Made by a program: the position numbers and the translations under genes. Shown here piece after piece: positions 1 to 7,840 of a stretch of 64,000 nt of DNA (positions are counted from its first letter, which is position 1; each line of letters starts with the position of its first letter). The notes below the pieces were generated by a model that saw nothing but the letters and a program-made list of their open reading frames with translations, had not been told where the DNA came from and ran no database searches. Source of the stretch: Roseiarcus sp963807735 (GTDB lineage Bacteria; Pseudomonadota; Alphaproteobacteria; Rhizobiales; Beijerinckiaceae); contig CAWEDI010000030.1 of the NCBI GenBank assembly GCA_963807735.1, positions 1 to 64,000 on the forward strand, written 5' to 3'.

Positions 1-474
1 GTCCTGTTGCTTCGTTGCGCCAGTTACGTATTGCTCGACCGGCGTCAGCCCGTGTCGGATCGCCAGGGTCTGAGCGATCTCGCTGGCCGTGTTGTTGGAA
101 AAGGTCTCGGCGCTGAGCGTGTCGATGAAGAGGGCGGTGAAGTCGCGTCCGGTCAGATGCGCGGTCCCGTCCACCAGGTCGAGTGTGATCTCGTCGACCG
201 GGCCGGTCATCAGGCTTTGCCAGACCGCCGCCGCCGGGGGCAGGCCGGCGGGTGCAAGGCCGACCAGAATCTGCGCCGTCGCCTGCGTCATGCTGGCCAA
301 GGCGGCGGCGGTGAAGACCGCGTCTGCGCCCAAGGCCACGACGACACGGAACCAGCCCGCGGCTTGATGGTCGCTGGTGCAGACCTCCGCGTCGGTGACG
401 CCGGCGACGGCCGCGCCGTTGAGCAGGAGCCGCAGATAGACGGCGCGGGCGGAGCCGAGATCATTGCTGGGCAA
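1..474 (-). CDS. Phage late-control D-like tail/baseplate protein, 3' end outside window
   Basis: The minus-strand frame stays open from a TTG at 474 to base 1, giving 158 codons and running off the window. The readable part contains DEITLDLVDG, GRDFTALFIDT and ETFSNNTASEIA. This pattern of a strand, then a GRD turn, then a disulfide-free Ser/Asn-rich segment is typical of the N-terminal half of gpD-like late-control/baseplate hub proteins of contractile-tailed phages. A GGAGGCG sequence lies just upstream of the TTG. The gene follows a small LysM-like tail gene in the same direction, as in P2-like and related tail operons. The family call rests on remembered motif similarity, so the exact family is moderately sure and the phage origin is more so. 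Confidence 0.6.
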   Translation of the reverse strand, partial: MPSNDLGSARAVYLRLLLNGAAVAGVTDAEVCTSDHQAAGWFRVVVALGADAVFTAAALASMTQATAQILVGLAPAGLPPAAAVWQSLMTGPVDEITLDLVDGTAHLTGRDFTALFIDTLSAETFSNNTASEIAQTLAIRHGLTPVEQYVTGATKQQD

Positions 475-656
475 TGCCGCCTCCCGCCGACGGGTCCTGG
501 GGCGGGCAGCTGCAGGGTGGTGACGCCGCTGAGAAACGGGTCCGACAGCCCGTTGAGCTGGGCGATGCGGATCCATTGCGTCGCGTCGCCCAGTTGCTGG
601 GCCGCGATATGGAACAGATCGCCCCCGGCGACGGTGATGGTGCTGGTGCCGCTCAT
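461..656 (-). pseudogene. LysM-like phage tail protein (gpX type), probable frameshift
   Basis: An ATG at 656 starts a short frame reading TITVAGGDLFHIAAQQLGD and then TQWIRIAQLNG, which is the usual LysM-type core of small phage tail proteins that bind peptidoglycan or sit in the baseplate hub. After about 50 residues (LQLPAP) the frame runs on without a stop deep into the next gene. Removing one base in the C/G run near 495-505 instead gives a natural end (GGGIAQQ then TGA at 463-461), overlapping the next start by 14 nt. I therefore annotate the gene to that stop and treat it as frameshifted. A sequencing indel cannot be excluded. Confidence 0.5.
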
Positions 657-658
657 CG

Positions 659-732
659 TCAGGTTCCGATGTTCTGGAGTGCGGAGAGGCCGCTGCCGAC
701 ATCGGGCCTGTTCCCGAAGGCGCCCTGAGCCG
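659..732 (-). pseudogene. C-terminal stub of an upstream phage tail gene
   Basis: On the minus strand, a frame ending in VGSGLSALQNIGT and TGA (661-659) stops 2 nt before the LysM-like gene, which is the spacing expected of a co-transcribed upstream tail gene. Its body is missing, because within about 75 nt the sequence becomes the start of ctaG on the other strand. This looks like the junction where the phage segment was truncated. The exact breakpoint cannot be placed from sequence alone, and only the last 20 or so codons are convincing. Confidence 0.35.
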
Positions 733-1320
733 ATGCCGACGCTCCGTCCTCGTAACCTGAAGGTAGCCGCCATCGTCGGCGGCGTCGCCGCGGCCGCGCT
801 CGGCCTTTCGTTCGCCGCCGCCCCGTTCTACTTCGCCTTTTGCCGCGCGACCGGTTTCGGCGGCACGACGCAAGTGGCGGAGAAAGCGGCGGGAGTGCGC
901 GGCGCGCGCACGCTCAAGGTTCGGTTCAACGCCAATGTCGCGCCGGGGCTCGCCTGGAGCTTCGAGCCGGAGACCGAATCGATCGACGTCCGCACCGGCG
1001 CGACGACGACGGTGTTTTTCCGCTTCCGCAACAAGTCCGATCACGAGACCTTGGCGCGCGCCGTCTACAACGTCACGCCGGAAATCTCCGGCGCCTACTT
1101 CGACAAGCTTTCCTGCTTCTGCTTCACCGAGCAGCGTCTCGGCCCGCACGAAAGCGCCGAACTGCCGGTGGTGTTTTTTCTCGATCCACGGCTGGAACAG
1201 GACCGCGACATGAACCCGGTCGGCGAGATCACGCTGTCCTATACGTTGTTCGCGCCCCCTCCGTCCGAGAAGCCGGTCGCGCTCGCGCCCCGGTCGGACG
1301 GGGGCGCGCCTAGACTTTAA
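733..1320 (+). CDS. ctaG: Cytochrome c oxidase assembly protein Cox11/CtaG
   Basis: This 195-aa inner-membrane copper chaperone delivers Cu to the CuB site of oxidase subunit I. An N-terminal membrane segment covers about residues 11-31. A periplasmic immunoglobulin-like domain follows and carries the copper motif CFCF at 128-131 (context KLSCFCFTEQ) and the conserved PVVFFLDP stretch. I chose the ATG at 733 because homologues begin with a short basic tail before the membrane helix; the same frame open further upstream is phage-derived sequence. No clear ribosome-binding site is seen, only GAAGG about 16 nt upstream. coxC follows, but coxB, coxA and ctaB, which usually precede ctaG, are not in the window. 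Confidence 0.95.
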   Translation: MPTLRPRNLKVAAIVGGVAAAALGLSFAAAPFYFAFCRATGFGGTTQVAEKAAGVRGARTLKVRFNANVAPGLAWSFEPETESIDVRTGATTTVFFRFRNKSDHETLARAVYNVTPEISGAYFDKLSCFCFTEQRLGPHESAELPVVFFLDPRLEQDRDMNPVGEITLSYTLFAPPPSEKPVALAPRSDGGAPRL

Positions 1321-1397
1321 CCCACGCGCGCTTGACGGCGCGCGCGAGACACGGCAACCCGGTCGCGCCTACGCGACCTCAAGCGTTGGAGGGGAAC

Positions 1398-2267
1398 ATG
1401 GCGGACGCGCACGCCCGGCCGCATCACGATTACCACCTGGTCAACCCGAGCCCGTGGCCGCTTGTCGGTTCGATCTTCGCGTTCCTTTTCGCGGTCGGCC
1501 TCATCATGAGCATGAAGGGGCTGTCGTTCGCCGGACTGAAGGCGGGCCCCGCCGTGCTCGGCATCGGCGTCGCCGGCATCCTCTACGTGATGGCGGCGTG
1601 GTGGCACGACGTCATCCACGAGGCCGAAACGGGCGACCATACCCGCATCGTGCAGATCAGCCACCGCTACGGCATGATCCTGTTCATCGCCTCGGAGGTG
1701 ATGTTCTTCGTCGCCTGGTTCTGGGCGTTCTTCGACGCTTCGCTGTTCACCAACGAGTCGATCCAGGCGGCGCGCGTCGCCTTCACCGGCGGCGTCTGGC
1801 CGCCGAAGGGCACGGAGGTGTTGAACCCGTTCAACCTGCCGTTGCTCAATACGCTGATCCTGCTGACTTCCGGCACCACCGTGACCTGGGCGCATCATGC
1901 GCTCATCAACAACGATCGCGCCGGCCTCAAGACCGGATTGACGCTGACGATCCTGCTCGGCGTCACCTTCACCTGCGTGCAGGCGTGGGAATACGCGCAC
2001 GCGCCGTTCGCGTTCTCGAACTCGATCTACGGCGCGACGTTCTTCATGGCGACCGGCTTCCACGGCTTCCATGTCATCATCGGCACGATCTTCTTGACGG
2101 TTTGCCTGGGGCGCGCCTACGCCGGCCAGTTCACGCCGCGTCAGCACATCGGCTTCGAGTTTGCCGCCTGGTACTGGCATTTCGTCGACGTGGTGTGGCT
2201 GTTCCTGTTCTCCTGCATCTATGTCTGGGGGTCGTGGGGCGCGACGATCGAGGGCGCGGCCGGCTGA
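1398..2267 (+). CDS. ctaE: Cytochrome c oxidase subunit III
   Basis: This 289-aa polytopic protein is the aa3-type oxidase subunit III, which stabilises the catalytic core and its proton uptake. It shows the family opening HLVNPSPWP, the helix-2 to helix-3 pattern including ITMFFVAWFWAF-like sequence (here VMFFVAWFWAFF), the GFHGFHVIIGT helix with its paired histidines, and the C-terminal WHFVDVVWLFLF. Seven hydrophobic helices are apparent. The ATG at 1398 follows a strong GGAGGGG. It lies 77 nt after ctaG in the same direction and is followed by DUF983 and SURF1 genes, the usual alphaproteobacterial order. Confidence 0.97.
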   Translation: MADAHARPHHDYHLVNPSPWPLVGSIFAFLFAVGLIMSMKGLSFAGLKAGPAVLGIGVAGILYVMAAWWHDVIHEAETGDHTRIVQISHRYGMILFIASEVMFFVAWFWAFFDASLFTNESIQAARVAFTGGVWPPKGTEVLNPFNLPLLNTLILLTSGTTVTWAHHALINNDRAGLKTGLTLTILLGVTFTCVQAWEYAHAPFAFSNSIYGATFFMATGFHGFHVIIGTIFLTVCLGRAYAGQFTPRQHIGFEFAAWYWHFVDVVWLFLFSCIYVWGSWGATIEGAAG

Positions 2268-2283
2268 CGTTCGACCGGACGTC

Positions 2284-2697
2284 ATGTTCTCGAACTGGGA
2301 CGATGTAGTGCCGATGGCGGACGATGGCCGACGCTACCCGCCCGTTTCGGCCGTCAGCACCGGTCTCGCCGGTCGGTGTCCGCGCTGCGGCGAAGGGTCG
2401 ATGTTCAGCGGCTTCCTGAACGTCGCCCCGCGCTGCGAGGTGTGCGGCCTGGAGTTCGATTTCGCCGACTCGGGTGACGGGCCGGCGGTGTTCGTCACCT
2501 TGATCGCCGGCTTCATCGTGTTGGGCGTGGCGTTGGCGGTCGATGTCTCCTACGAGCCGCCGCTCTGGGTCTATCTGGTTATTTTCTTTCCGCTGACCCT
2601 GCTCGTCTGTCTCGGCCTGCTGCGTCCGCTCAAGGGTCTGCTGATCGCCTCGCAATATAAGAACAAGGCCGCGCCCGGGCGTCTGGACGTTCCATGA
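2284..2697 (+). CDS. DUF983 family membrane protein
   Basis: This 137-aa protein has a four-cysteine zinc-ribbon-like knuckle (CPRC at 32-35 and CEVC at 51-54) followed by two hydrophobic helices (about 69-88 and 93-113). It matches DUF983, which sits almost invariably between coxC and surf1 in alphaproteobacteria. Its biochemical role is unknown; position suggests help with oxidase assembly. A second in-frame ATG at 2314 is an equally good start, since neither has a strong ribosome-binding site. It overlaps the next gene by 4 nt (ATGA), so the two are translationally coupled. Confidence 0.85.
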   Translation: MFSNWDDVVPMADDGRRYPPVSAVSTGLAGRCPRCGEGSMFSGFLNVAPRCEVCGLEFDFADSGDGPAVFVTLIAGFIVLGVALAVDVSYEPPLWVYLVIFFPLTLLVCLGLLRPLKGLLIASQYKNKAAPGRLDVP

Positions 2698-3407
2698 GCT
2701 GGCGAAAGCTGGCCGCGGCGGGGCTCGCGAGTCTCGTCGGCGTCGGGATCCTGATCGGCTTGGGCGTCTGGCAATTGCATCGCCTCGCCTGGAAAGAGGG
2801 GCTGATCGCTGCGGTCGAGGCGCGCGCGCATGCCGCCCCGGCCGCCGTTCCGCCGCCGGCGGAGTGGGCGGCGCTGAAGCCGTCGGAGTACGAATACCGC
2901 CATGTCGCGGCGCACGGCGTCTACGACTATAGCCATCAGGAGTTCGTGTTCAGCGCGCTCGAGGAGCCGCGTGGCCGCTACGGCGGGGTTGGCTATTACG
3001 TGATGACCCCGCTGCGCCTCGCCGGCGGCGAGGCGATCGTCGTCAATCGCGGCTTCGTGCCGGACACCATGAAGAGCGCGGCGGAGAAGGGCCCCGCGGG
3101 CGACGCCGATGTCGTCGGCCTGATGCGCGCCAGCGAGCCGCGCAACCTGTTCACGCCCGCCGACGAACCGCAACGCGGCGTGTTCTACGCGCGCGACACG
3201 GAGGCGCTCGCCCGCGCCATGGGTCTAAGTGTCTATGCGCCATTTATCATCGACGCCGACGCGGGCCCCGATCCGCTGCCGGAAGGCGGCGAGACGCGCC
3301 TGACATTCACCAACAACCACCTGTCCTACGCGTTCACCTGGTTTGGGCTGGCGGCGGCGCTCGCCGGCGTTTTCGGCGCCTACGCCTGGGGACAACGGCG
3401 GGCTTGA
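2694..3407 (+). CDS. SURF1 family cytochrome oxidase biogenesis protein
   Basis: This 237-aa inner-membrane protein acts in heme a insertion during assembly of the aa3 oxidase. Two membrane helices bracket a periplasmic domain: one near residues 6-27 ending GVWQLHRLAWKE, and one near 212-232 (FTWFGLAAALAGVFGAYAWG). The conserved SURF1 pieces are GVYDY, GYYVMTPLRL with VNRGFVP, and FTNNHLSYAFTWF. The start ATG overlaps the DUF983 stop. It ends the oxidase gene run, and the next gene is on the opposite strand. Confidence 0.93.
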   Translation: MSWRKLAAAGLASLVGVGILIGLGVWQLHRLAWKEGLIAAVEARAHAAPAAVPPPAEWAALKPSEYEYRHVAAHGVYDYSHQEFVFSALEEPRGRYGGVGYYVMTPLRLAGGEAIVVNRGFVPDTMKSAAEKGPAGDADVVGLMRASEPRNLFTPADEPQRGVFYARDTEALARAMGLSVYAPFIIDADAGPDPLPEGGETRLTFTNNHLSYAFTWFGLAAALAGVFGAYAWGQRRA

Positions 3408-3413
3408 GCCGCC

Positions 3414-4007
3414 CTACGGCTCCTTCACCATCGCATCGAGCGCCTGCGGCAGCCCGCGCAACGAGATCGCGAAATTGAAGGTCTGCCCGGCCGCGGATTT
3501 CGACTCCACTTTCGCCGACTTCGCGTCACGCCAGGCGCGCACCACGTCGGCGCCGAACGCCGCTTCGGCGAAGCAACCGGCCGGCACGCATTGCCGCCAG
3601 ACAAGCTCCATCGGATCGCCGTCGCCGAGATCGATTTTCGGCGCGCTCGGAAAGCTCACGTTGACCGGCAATACCAGGGTGAGCCGCAGCGGATCGGACT
3701 TCTTCAGCCGCCCGATCGCGATCTCCGCCAAAGGCGCCGTCTGCCCCGAGGCCGTGACGGTCAGCGCCACCTCGCAGAAGCGCCGGGCCTCGCCGTTGGC
3801 GTTGACGCGCTGGCAGCGCTCGACCCAATCGCCGAAGGTTGCGGTGGTCAATTGCGGGTCGCTGGAGATCGGCTCCTCTTTCTTCGGCGCGGCGTCGGCG
3901 CTCGGGGTCGGGCGCGGCTTGTCGGCCGCGGCCCATGCGGCCCCGACCGACAGCGCCACAACCAAAGCCGACGATGCGAAAACCCGCGACCGCTGACGCG
4001 CAATCAT
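3414..4007 (-). CDS. Invasion-associated locus B (IalB) family secreted protein
   Basis: This 197-aa protein has a cleavable signal peptide (hydrophobic core ALVVALSVGAAWA, cut near residue 27) followed by a single IalB domain. Typical features are the opening FGDWVERCQ, the paired cysteines C65/C78 and C140/C145, and the closing hydrophobic repeat after the RDAKSAKV-like segment. IalB was named in Bartonella, but homologues are widespread in free-living alphaproteobacteria as periplasmic or outer-membrane proteins of unsettled function. It converges on SURF1 with a 6-nt gap. No regulatory site is evident. Confidence 0.85.
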   Translation of the reverse strand: MIARQRSRVFASSALVVALSVGAAWAAADKPRPTPSADAAPKKEEPISSDPQLTTATFGDWVERCQRVNANGEARRFCEVALTVTASGQTAPLAEIAIGRLKKSDPLRLTLVLPVNVSFPSAPKIDLGDGDPMELVWRQCVPAGCFAEAAFGADVVRAWRDAKSAKVESKSAAGQTFNFAISLRGLPQALDAMVKEP

Positions 4008-4081
4008 GACCGATCCCCTGGCGCGCGTCCGTCCACGCCGGGCCGTTTCCGAGACGAGGATGCGCCGGCGCCCCTACGGGA

Positions 4082-4128
4082 TGGCGGGCGCGAGACGGAT
4101 TGAACCGCCGACGTCCGCCCTGTCAAGG
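4082..4128 (-). repeat. Degenerate tRNA-Val 3'-half, candidate att remnant
   Basis: These 47 nt align without gaps to the anticodon-to-CCA half of the intact tRNA-Val(GAC) at 7195-7241, with 35 of 47 positions identical by hand alignment. Shared blocks are CCTTGACA, GGTTCAATCC and GCGCCC.CCA. The T-stem no longer pairs properly and there is no 5' half, so this is not a working tRNA. Both copies have the same orientation and flank 4.1-7.2 kb, the geometry left by an element that integrated at a tRNA 3' end. The 265-bp gap 4008-4272 otherwise holds nothing recognisable. Confidence 0.45.
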
Positions 4129-4272
4129 GAGTTGAGCGGGCTGCATTTCGCGCTTGAACTGCAAGCAAATTGCACTGCGTTTATGTGTACAGAACGCCTT
4201 GCCAAGGCAAGCCGGTCGCGCGATCGTGACCCGCATACGCCGATCGCCGAGCCGCCCAATCAGGGGGACGCC

Positions 4273-5616
4273 ATGGTCCAAGCCTCGGAACGCCAAGCCA
4301 TTGTGATTGGGGCCGGCATCGGCGGCTTGGCGGCGGCGCAAGCCTTGTCGCGACATTTCGACCGCGTGACCGTACTCGATCGCGACGCCCTGCCATCGGC
4401 GGCCGAGGCTCGGATCGGAACGCCGCAGGCGCGGCACGGCCATGCGCTGCTGCCCAGCGGCCAACAGGCGTTGGAGCGGCTTTTTCCAGGTCTCCAACAG
4501 GCGCTCGAAGATGCGGGCGCCGTCAAGGTTCGCGCCGGCGTCGACATGATCTGGGAGCGGCCAGGTTTCGATCCGTTCCCGATCCGCGATCTCGGTTTCG
4601 ACAATCTGTTCATGTCCCGGGCGTTGCTTGAATTCGCCTGCCGAACGCTGCTGACGCGCCAATCCAATATTTCGGTGCAGGCGAACCGTCGCGTCGTGGA
4701 AATCTCGGCGTCCGACGGGCGCCTCACCGGGGTCCGCTACGAGGGCGCCGACGGCGCGATCTCCACGTTGGCGGCCGACTTCGTAGTCGACGCCTCGGGC
4801 CGCGGCGGCCTCACCCTGGCGCTGCTCGAGGCGCTCGGGCTGGCCAAGCCCGAGATCACTGAGATCGGCGTCGACGTCTGCTATTCCAGCGCCATCTTCG
4901 AGGCGCGAACCCCGAAGACCGAACATTGGCGCGGAGTCTTCCATGTTCCGAGCGCGCCGGAGTCCAGCCGAGGCGCGATCCTTTTCCCCTTGGAGGGCAA
5001 TCGCTGGCTCGTCAGCCTCGGCGGACGCCACGACGAAGCGCCGCCCGCCGATATCGAAGGTTTCATGGCCTTCCTCAAGGGGCTGCGAACGCCGACCCTC
5101 TACGAGGCTCTTCGCGACGCAACGCGGCTCAGCGAAATTTTCCGGTTCAAAGTCCCCGCCAACGTTCGACGGCATTTCGAGCGGCTGTCGCAATTCCCGC
5201 GCGGTTTACTTCCCGTGGGGGACGCCATTTGCCTTTTCAACCCGCTCTACGGGCAGGGCATGAGCGTCGCCGCGATGGAGGCTTGCGCGCTGGATCAAAT
5301 CCTCGAACGGCGGAAGGCGGCGGCCGATCCGCTGGACGGCCTGGCAATGGAGTTCTTCAACGAAATTCAGCCGTTGCTCGCGGCGCCGTGGGGCGTCGCG
5401 GAGAGCGACTTCATATTTCCGCAAACCCGAGGGACGCCGCCGGCCGATTTGGGGCGCCGTCTCCAGTACGGCGCGGCCCTGCTCCGACTGGCGGCGCAGG
5501 ATGCAGAGGTGCATAAGACCATGGTCGAGGTCAATGCGCTGCTGAAGCCCGCCGCCGCGCTGCGCGAGCCGCATATCGCCAGCCGGGTGATGGAATTGAT
5601 GCAGGCGCCGGCCTGA
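4273..5616 (+). CDS. FAD-dependent monooxygenase/oxidoreductase
   Basis: This 447-aa flavoprotein opens with a Rossmann FAD motif, VIGAGIGGLAAA (GxGxxG at 13-18), and has the second FAD contact PVGDAICLFNPLYGQG near 316. This is the layout of group A hydroxylases and halogenase/geranylgeranyl-reductase relatives. The substrate is not deducible. It lacks the extra sequence hallmarks of flavin halogenases that I would look for. The ATG at 4273 is preceded by AGGGGG; the same frame open further upstream is non-coding. It lies 18 nt before an epoxide-hydrolase-like gene, so the pair may act in sequence (oxygenation, then epoxide or ester hydrolysis). The pair lies in the possible tRNA-bounded island. 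Confidence 0.75.
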   Translation: MVQASERQAIVIGAGIGGLAAAQALSRHFDRVTVLDRDALPSAAEARIGTPQARHGHALLPSGQQALERLFPGLQQALEDAGAVKVRAGVDMIWERPGFDPFPIRDLGFDNLFMSRALLEFACRTLLTRQSNISVQANRRVVEISASDGRLTGVRYEGADGAISTLAADFVVDASGRGGLTLALLEALGLAKPEITEIGVDVCYSSAIFEARTPKTEHWRGVFHVPSAPESSRGAILFPLEGNRWLVSLGGRHDEAPPADIEGFMAFLKGLRTPTLYEALRDATRLSEIFRFKVPANVRRHFERLSQFPRGLLPVGDAICLFNPLYGQGMSVAAMEACALDQILERRKAAADPLDGLAMEFFNEIQPLLAAPWGVAESDFIFPQTRGTPPADLGRRLQYGAALLRLAAQDAEVHKTMVEVNALLKPAAALREPHIASRVMELMQAPA

Positions 5617-5634
5617 CGCGCATCGCGGGGGCAC

Positions 5635-6606
5635 ATGGTTGAGATCACGCATCACACCGTCGACGCCAACGGCATAAAAATCCACTACGCCGAAGCGGGC
5701 GCCGGCCCGCTGGTGCTGCTGTGCCACGGATGGCCGGAATCCTGGTATTCCTGGCGCCATCAACTCGTCGCGCTGGCGGAGGCCGGATTTCGCGCGGTTG
5801 CGCCGGATATGCGGGGTTACGGCCAGACCGACCGCCCCGAGGCGGTCGAGCAATACACGATCCTGCATCTCGTCGGCGACATGGTGGGATTGCTCGACGC
5901 GCTCGGCGGCGGCCAGGCGGTCATCGCCGGCCATGATTGGGGCGCGCCGGTCGCGTGGACCGCCGCCCTCCTGCGTCCCGATCGCTTTCGCGCCGTGATC
6001 GGCCTCAGCGTGCCGTTCCGGCCGCGCAGCCCGGCGCGCCCGACCACGATGATGCCGAAGACCGACGATGCGGAATTCTACCAGCTCTATTTCCAAAAGG
6101 AGGGCCCGCCCGAAGCCGAATTCGAACGCGACCCGGCCGCGACGCTCGGCGCGTTGCTCTATTACGCCTCCGGCGACGCGCCGCCGCCGAGCGCCGACGC
6201 TCCCACCGCCATGGTGTCGCCGAAGGGCGGTTTCCTGGCGGGTCGCGCGGCCCCGGCGACGTTGCCGCCGTGGCTAACGGGCGCCGACATCGCCTTTTAC
6301 GCGGGCGAATTCGCCCGAACGGGATTTCGCGGCGGGCTGAACTGGTATCGCAACATCGACCGCAACTGGGAGTTGATGGCGCCGTTCGCCGGCAGCCAAG
6401 TGAAGGTTCCGGCGCTCTACGTCGCCGGCGACCGCGATCTCGTCGTCCGCTTCCCCGGCATGGACAAATTGATCCCGAATCTGTCGATGTTCGCGCCGCA
6501 ACTGCGCAAGACGATCCTGTTGCCGGGTTGCGGTCACTGGACCCAGCAGGAGCGCGCGCCCGAGGTCAACGCGGCGATGATCGAGTTCCTGCGCGCGTTG
6601 GATTGA
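5635..6606 (+). CDS. Alpha/beta hydrolase, soluble epoxide hydrolase type
   Basis: This 323-aa cytosolic hydrolase has the oxyanion motif HGWPESWYSWRHQ (H31-P34), the nucleophile elbow GHDWGAPVAW with D101 in place of serine, and a catalytic histidine in CGHWTQQERAP (H301). An Asp nucleophile plus HGWP is characteristic of epoxide hydrolases and related haloalkane dehalogenases. Epoxide hydrolase is favoured because of the GYG cap-entry pattern and the Pro in HGWP. It begins 18 nt after the monooxygenase stop, probably in one transcript. The true substrate is unknown. Confidence 0.85.
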   Translation: MVEITHHTVDANGIKIHYAEAGAGPLVLLCHGWPESWYSWRHQLVALAEAGFRAVAPDMRGYGQTDRPEAVEQYTILHLVGDMVGLLDALGGGQAVIAGHDWGAPVAWTAALLRPDRFRAVIGLSVPFRPRSPARPTTMMPKTDDAEFYQLYFQKEGPPEAEFERDPAATLGALLYYASGDAPPPSADAPTAMVSPKGGFLAGRAAPATLPPWLTGADIAFYAGEFARTGFRGGLNWYRNIDRNWELMAPFAGSQVKVPALYVAGDRDLVVRFPGMDKLIPNLSMFAPQLRKTILLPGCGHWTQQERAPEVNAAMIEFLRALD

Positions 6607-6628
6607 GGGCGGGTCGCAGGGCGCGGCG

Positions 6629-7190
6629 TCAGCTTGAATATGTGAGCAACTCGCCGTCCGCGCCCGTGTTCAGTTGAAAACCGCCCTGGTTGTAATTGCC
6701 TACGAAATTGAGTGACGCGCTGCGGTTGTCGTCGCTGACGTTGACGTTGAGGCCGCCGGAGATGCTGGCGAACGAGAGGGTCGCGTTGGCGTCGAATCCG
6801 ATCAGGTCGATCGCTTCGGTCGCGGAGGCGCCGCCGACGGCGAGCGTCGCGCTGCTGGCGACGTTCAGTTCATCGTCGACCCTGCCGCCGTTTGATCGTC
6901 AGCGAGCCGGATTGCACGTCGAGCATCACGGCCGTTCCAGAATGGATCGCCGCGATCGCATCCGTCTCGTTGTAGGTGATGGTGTAACCCGTGGAGCCGT
7001 TGTCGCTGATGCCGACGACGTCGTCGGCGCCGCGGACGGAATTTGCGGGTTCGCTGGGATCGGTCACCGTCTAATCAGCGGTCTCCCAGGCGCCGGCCGT
7101 GCTGCTCCACTGCGCGACGTACAGCGTCGTTTGCGGTGTGGTCTTGGCGTCGTCCGCCGGTCCCAGGCGAGCCGCGCCCAGGGCGCCGCT
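6629..7190 (-). pseudogene. Decayed fragment of a beta-rich surface/adhesin-like protein
   Basis: Reading leftward from just beside the tRNA-Val 3' end, the frame LYVAQWSSTAGAWETAD meets an in-frame TAG (probably a former Trp codon), continues VTDPSEPANSVRGADDVVG through IHSGTAVMLDVQSGSLTIK, shifts frame near 6890, then runs DDELNVASSATLAVGG to a stop after GELLTYSS (6631-6629). The composition (Gly, Ser, Asn, Asp, Ala, strand-rich, no Cys) resembles C-terminal beta-helix or adhesin repeats. No promoter or start is present, so it is a broken remnant filling the 6607-7194 gap. The family is not identified. Confidence 0.5.
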
Positions 7191-7194
7191 GAAA

Positions 7195-7269
7195 TGGTGG
7201 GCGCTACAGGGATTGAACCTGTGACCCCTTCCATGTCAAGGAAGTGCTCTACCGCTGAGCTAAGCGCCC
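7195..7269 (-). tRNA. tRNA-Val(GAC)
   Basis: The 75-nt cloverleaf includes an encoded CCA. The acceptor stem is GGGCGCT paired with AGCGCCC, the D-arm is AGCTCAGCGGTAGAGC, the anticodon stem is TTCC/GGAA with anticodon GAC at 7237-7235, and the T-arm is ACAGG-TTCAATC-CCTGT. All stems pair. Its 3' end points toward a decayed gene fragment and a degenerate partial copy of its 3' half about 3.1 kb away, suggesting past use as an integration site. Confidence 0.95.
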
Positions 7270-7339
7270 TGACGCTCGCCGAGCGTCGAATTCGGCGGGG
7301 TATAGACAATCGCCCTCGGCGGCGCAATGGCTTTGGCGC

Positions 7340-7840
7340 ATGGAAAGTCCCGCCTTGACGCTGCGCGCCGCGCGCGCCGACGACCTCGACGCGATCATGG
7401 CCATCGAACGCGGGCCGGGCTACGAGGCGCGGGTCGGGCGCTCCTCGCGCGCCGAGCACGAAGCGATGCTGGCCGGCGGGCGTCACGCTTATTTCGTCGG
7501 CGAAAGCGCCGAACTCGAAGCCTTCGCGATTCTACGCAACCTCGACGATGCGCACGGCAATCTCTATCTCAAGCGTATCGCGGTCGCGCGTCCCGGAGCG
7601 GGCGTCGGCCGCGTGTTCCTCAGCCTGGTCGTCGATTGGGCCTACGCGCACACGCAGGCCCATCGTTTCCACCTCGACTGTTTCGCCGACAATCTCCCCG
7701 CGCAAGCCCTGTACCGCAAGCTCGGCTTTACGCGTGACGGCCTGTTGCGCGAGGCCTATCTCGCCCCCGACGGTAGCCGCCGCGATCTCGTCCTCATGGC
7801 GCTGACGCGGCCGGAATGGCGCGCCGCTCCAGCACGATGA
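7340..7840 (+). CDS. GNAT-family N-acetyltransferase
   Basis: This 166-aa cytosolic protein has a single acetyltransferase fold. The acetyl-CoA binding motif A reads LKRIAVARPGAGVGRVFLS, followed by the motif B-like LDCFADNLPAQALYRKLGF, where the NxxAxxLYxKxGF pattern is diagnostic. The substrate cannot be inferred. It starts about 70 nt beyond the tRNA-Val 5' end. Its last 47 nt overlap the end of the TPR-methyltransferase gene on the opposite strand. Confidence 0.88.
   Translation: MESPALTLRAARADDLDAIMAIERGPGYEARVGRSSRAEHEAMLAGGRHAYFVGESAELEAFAILRNLDDAHGNLYLKRIAVARPGAGVGRVFLSLVVDWAYAHTQAHRFHLDCFADNLPAQALYRKLGFTRDGLLREAYLAPDGSRRDLVLMALTRPEWRAAPAR

Noticed and set aside
1..735. Left phage fragment and right phage module as one prophage wrapping the window
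   Set aside because: Tail genes on the left are on the minus strand and head genes on the right are on the plus strand, with 57 kb of host genes between; they cannot be one simple prophage without rearrangement.
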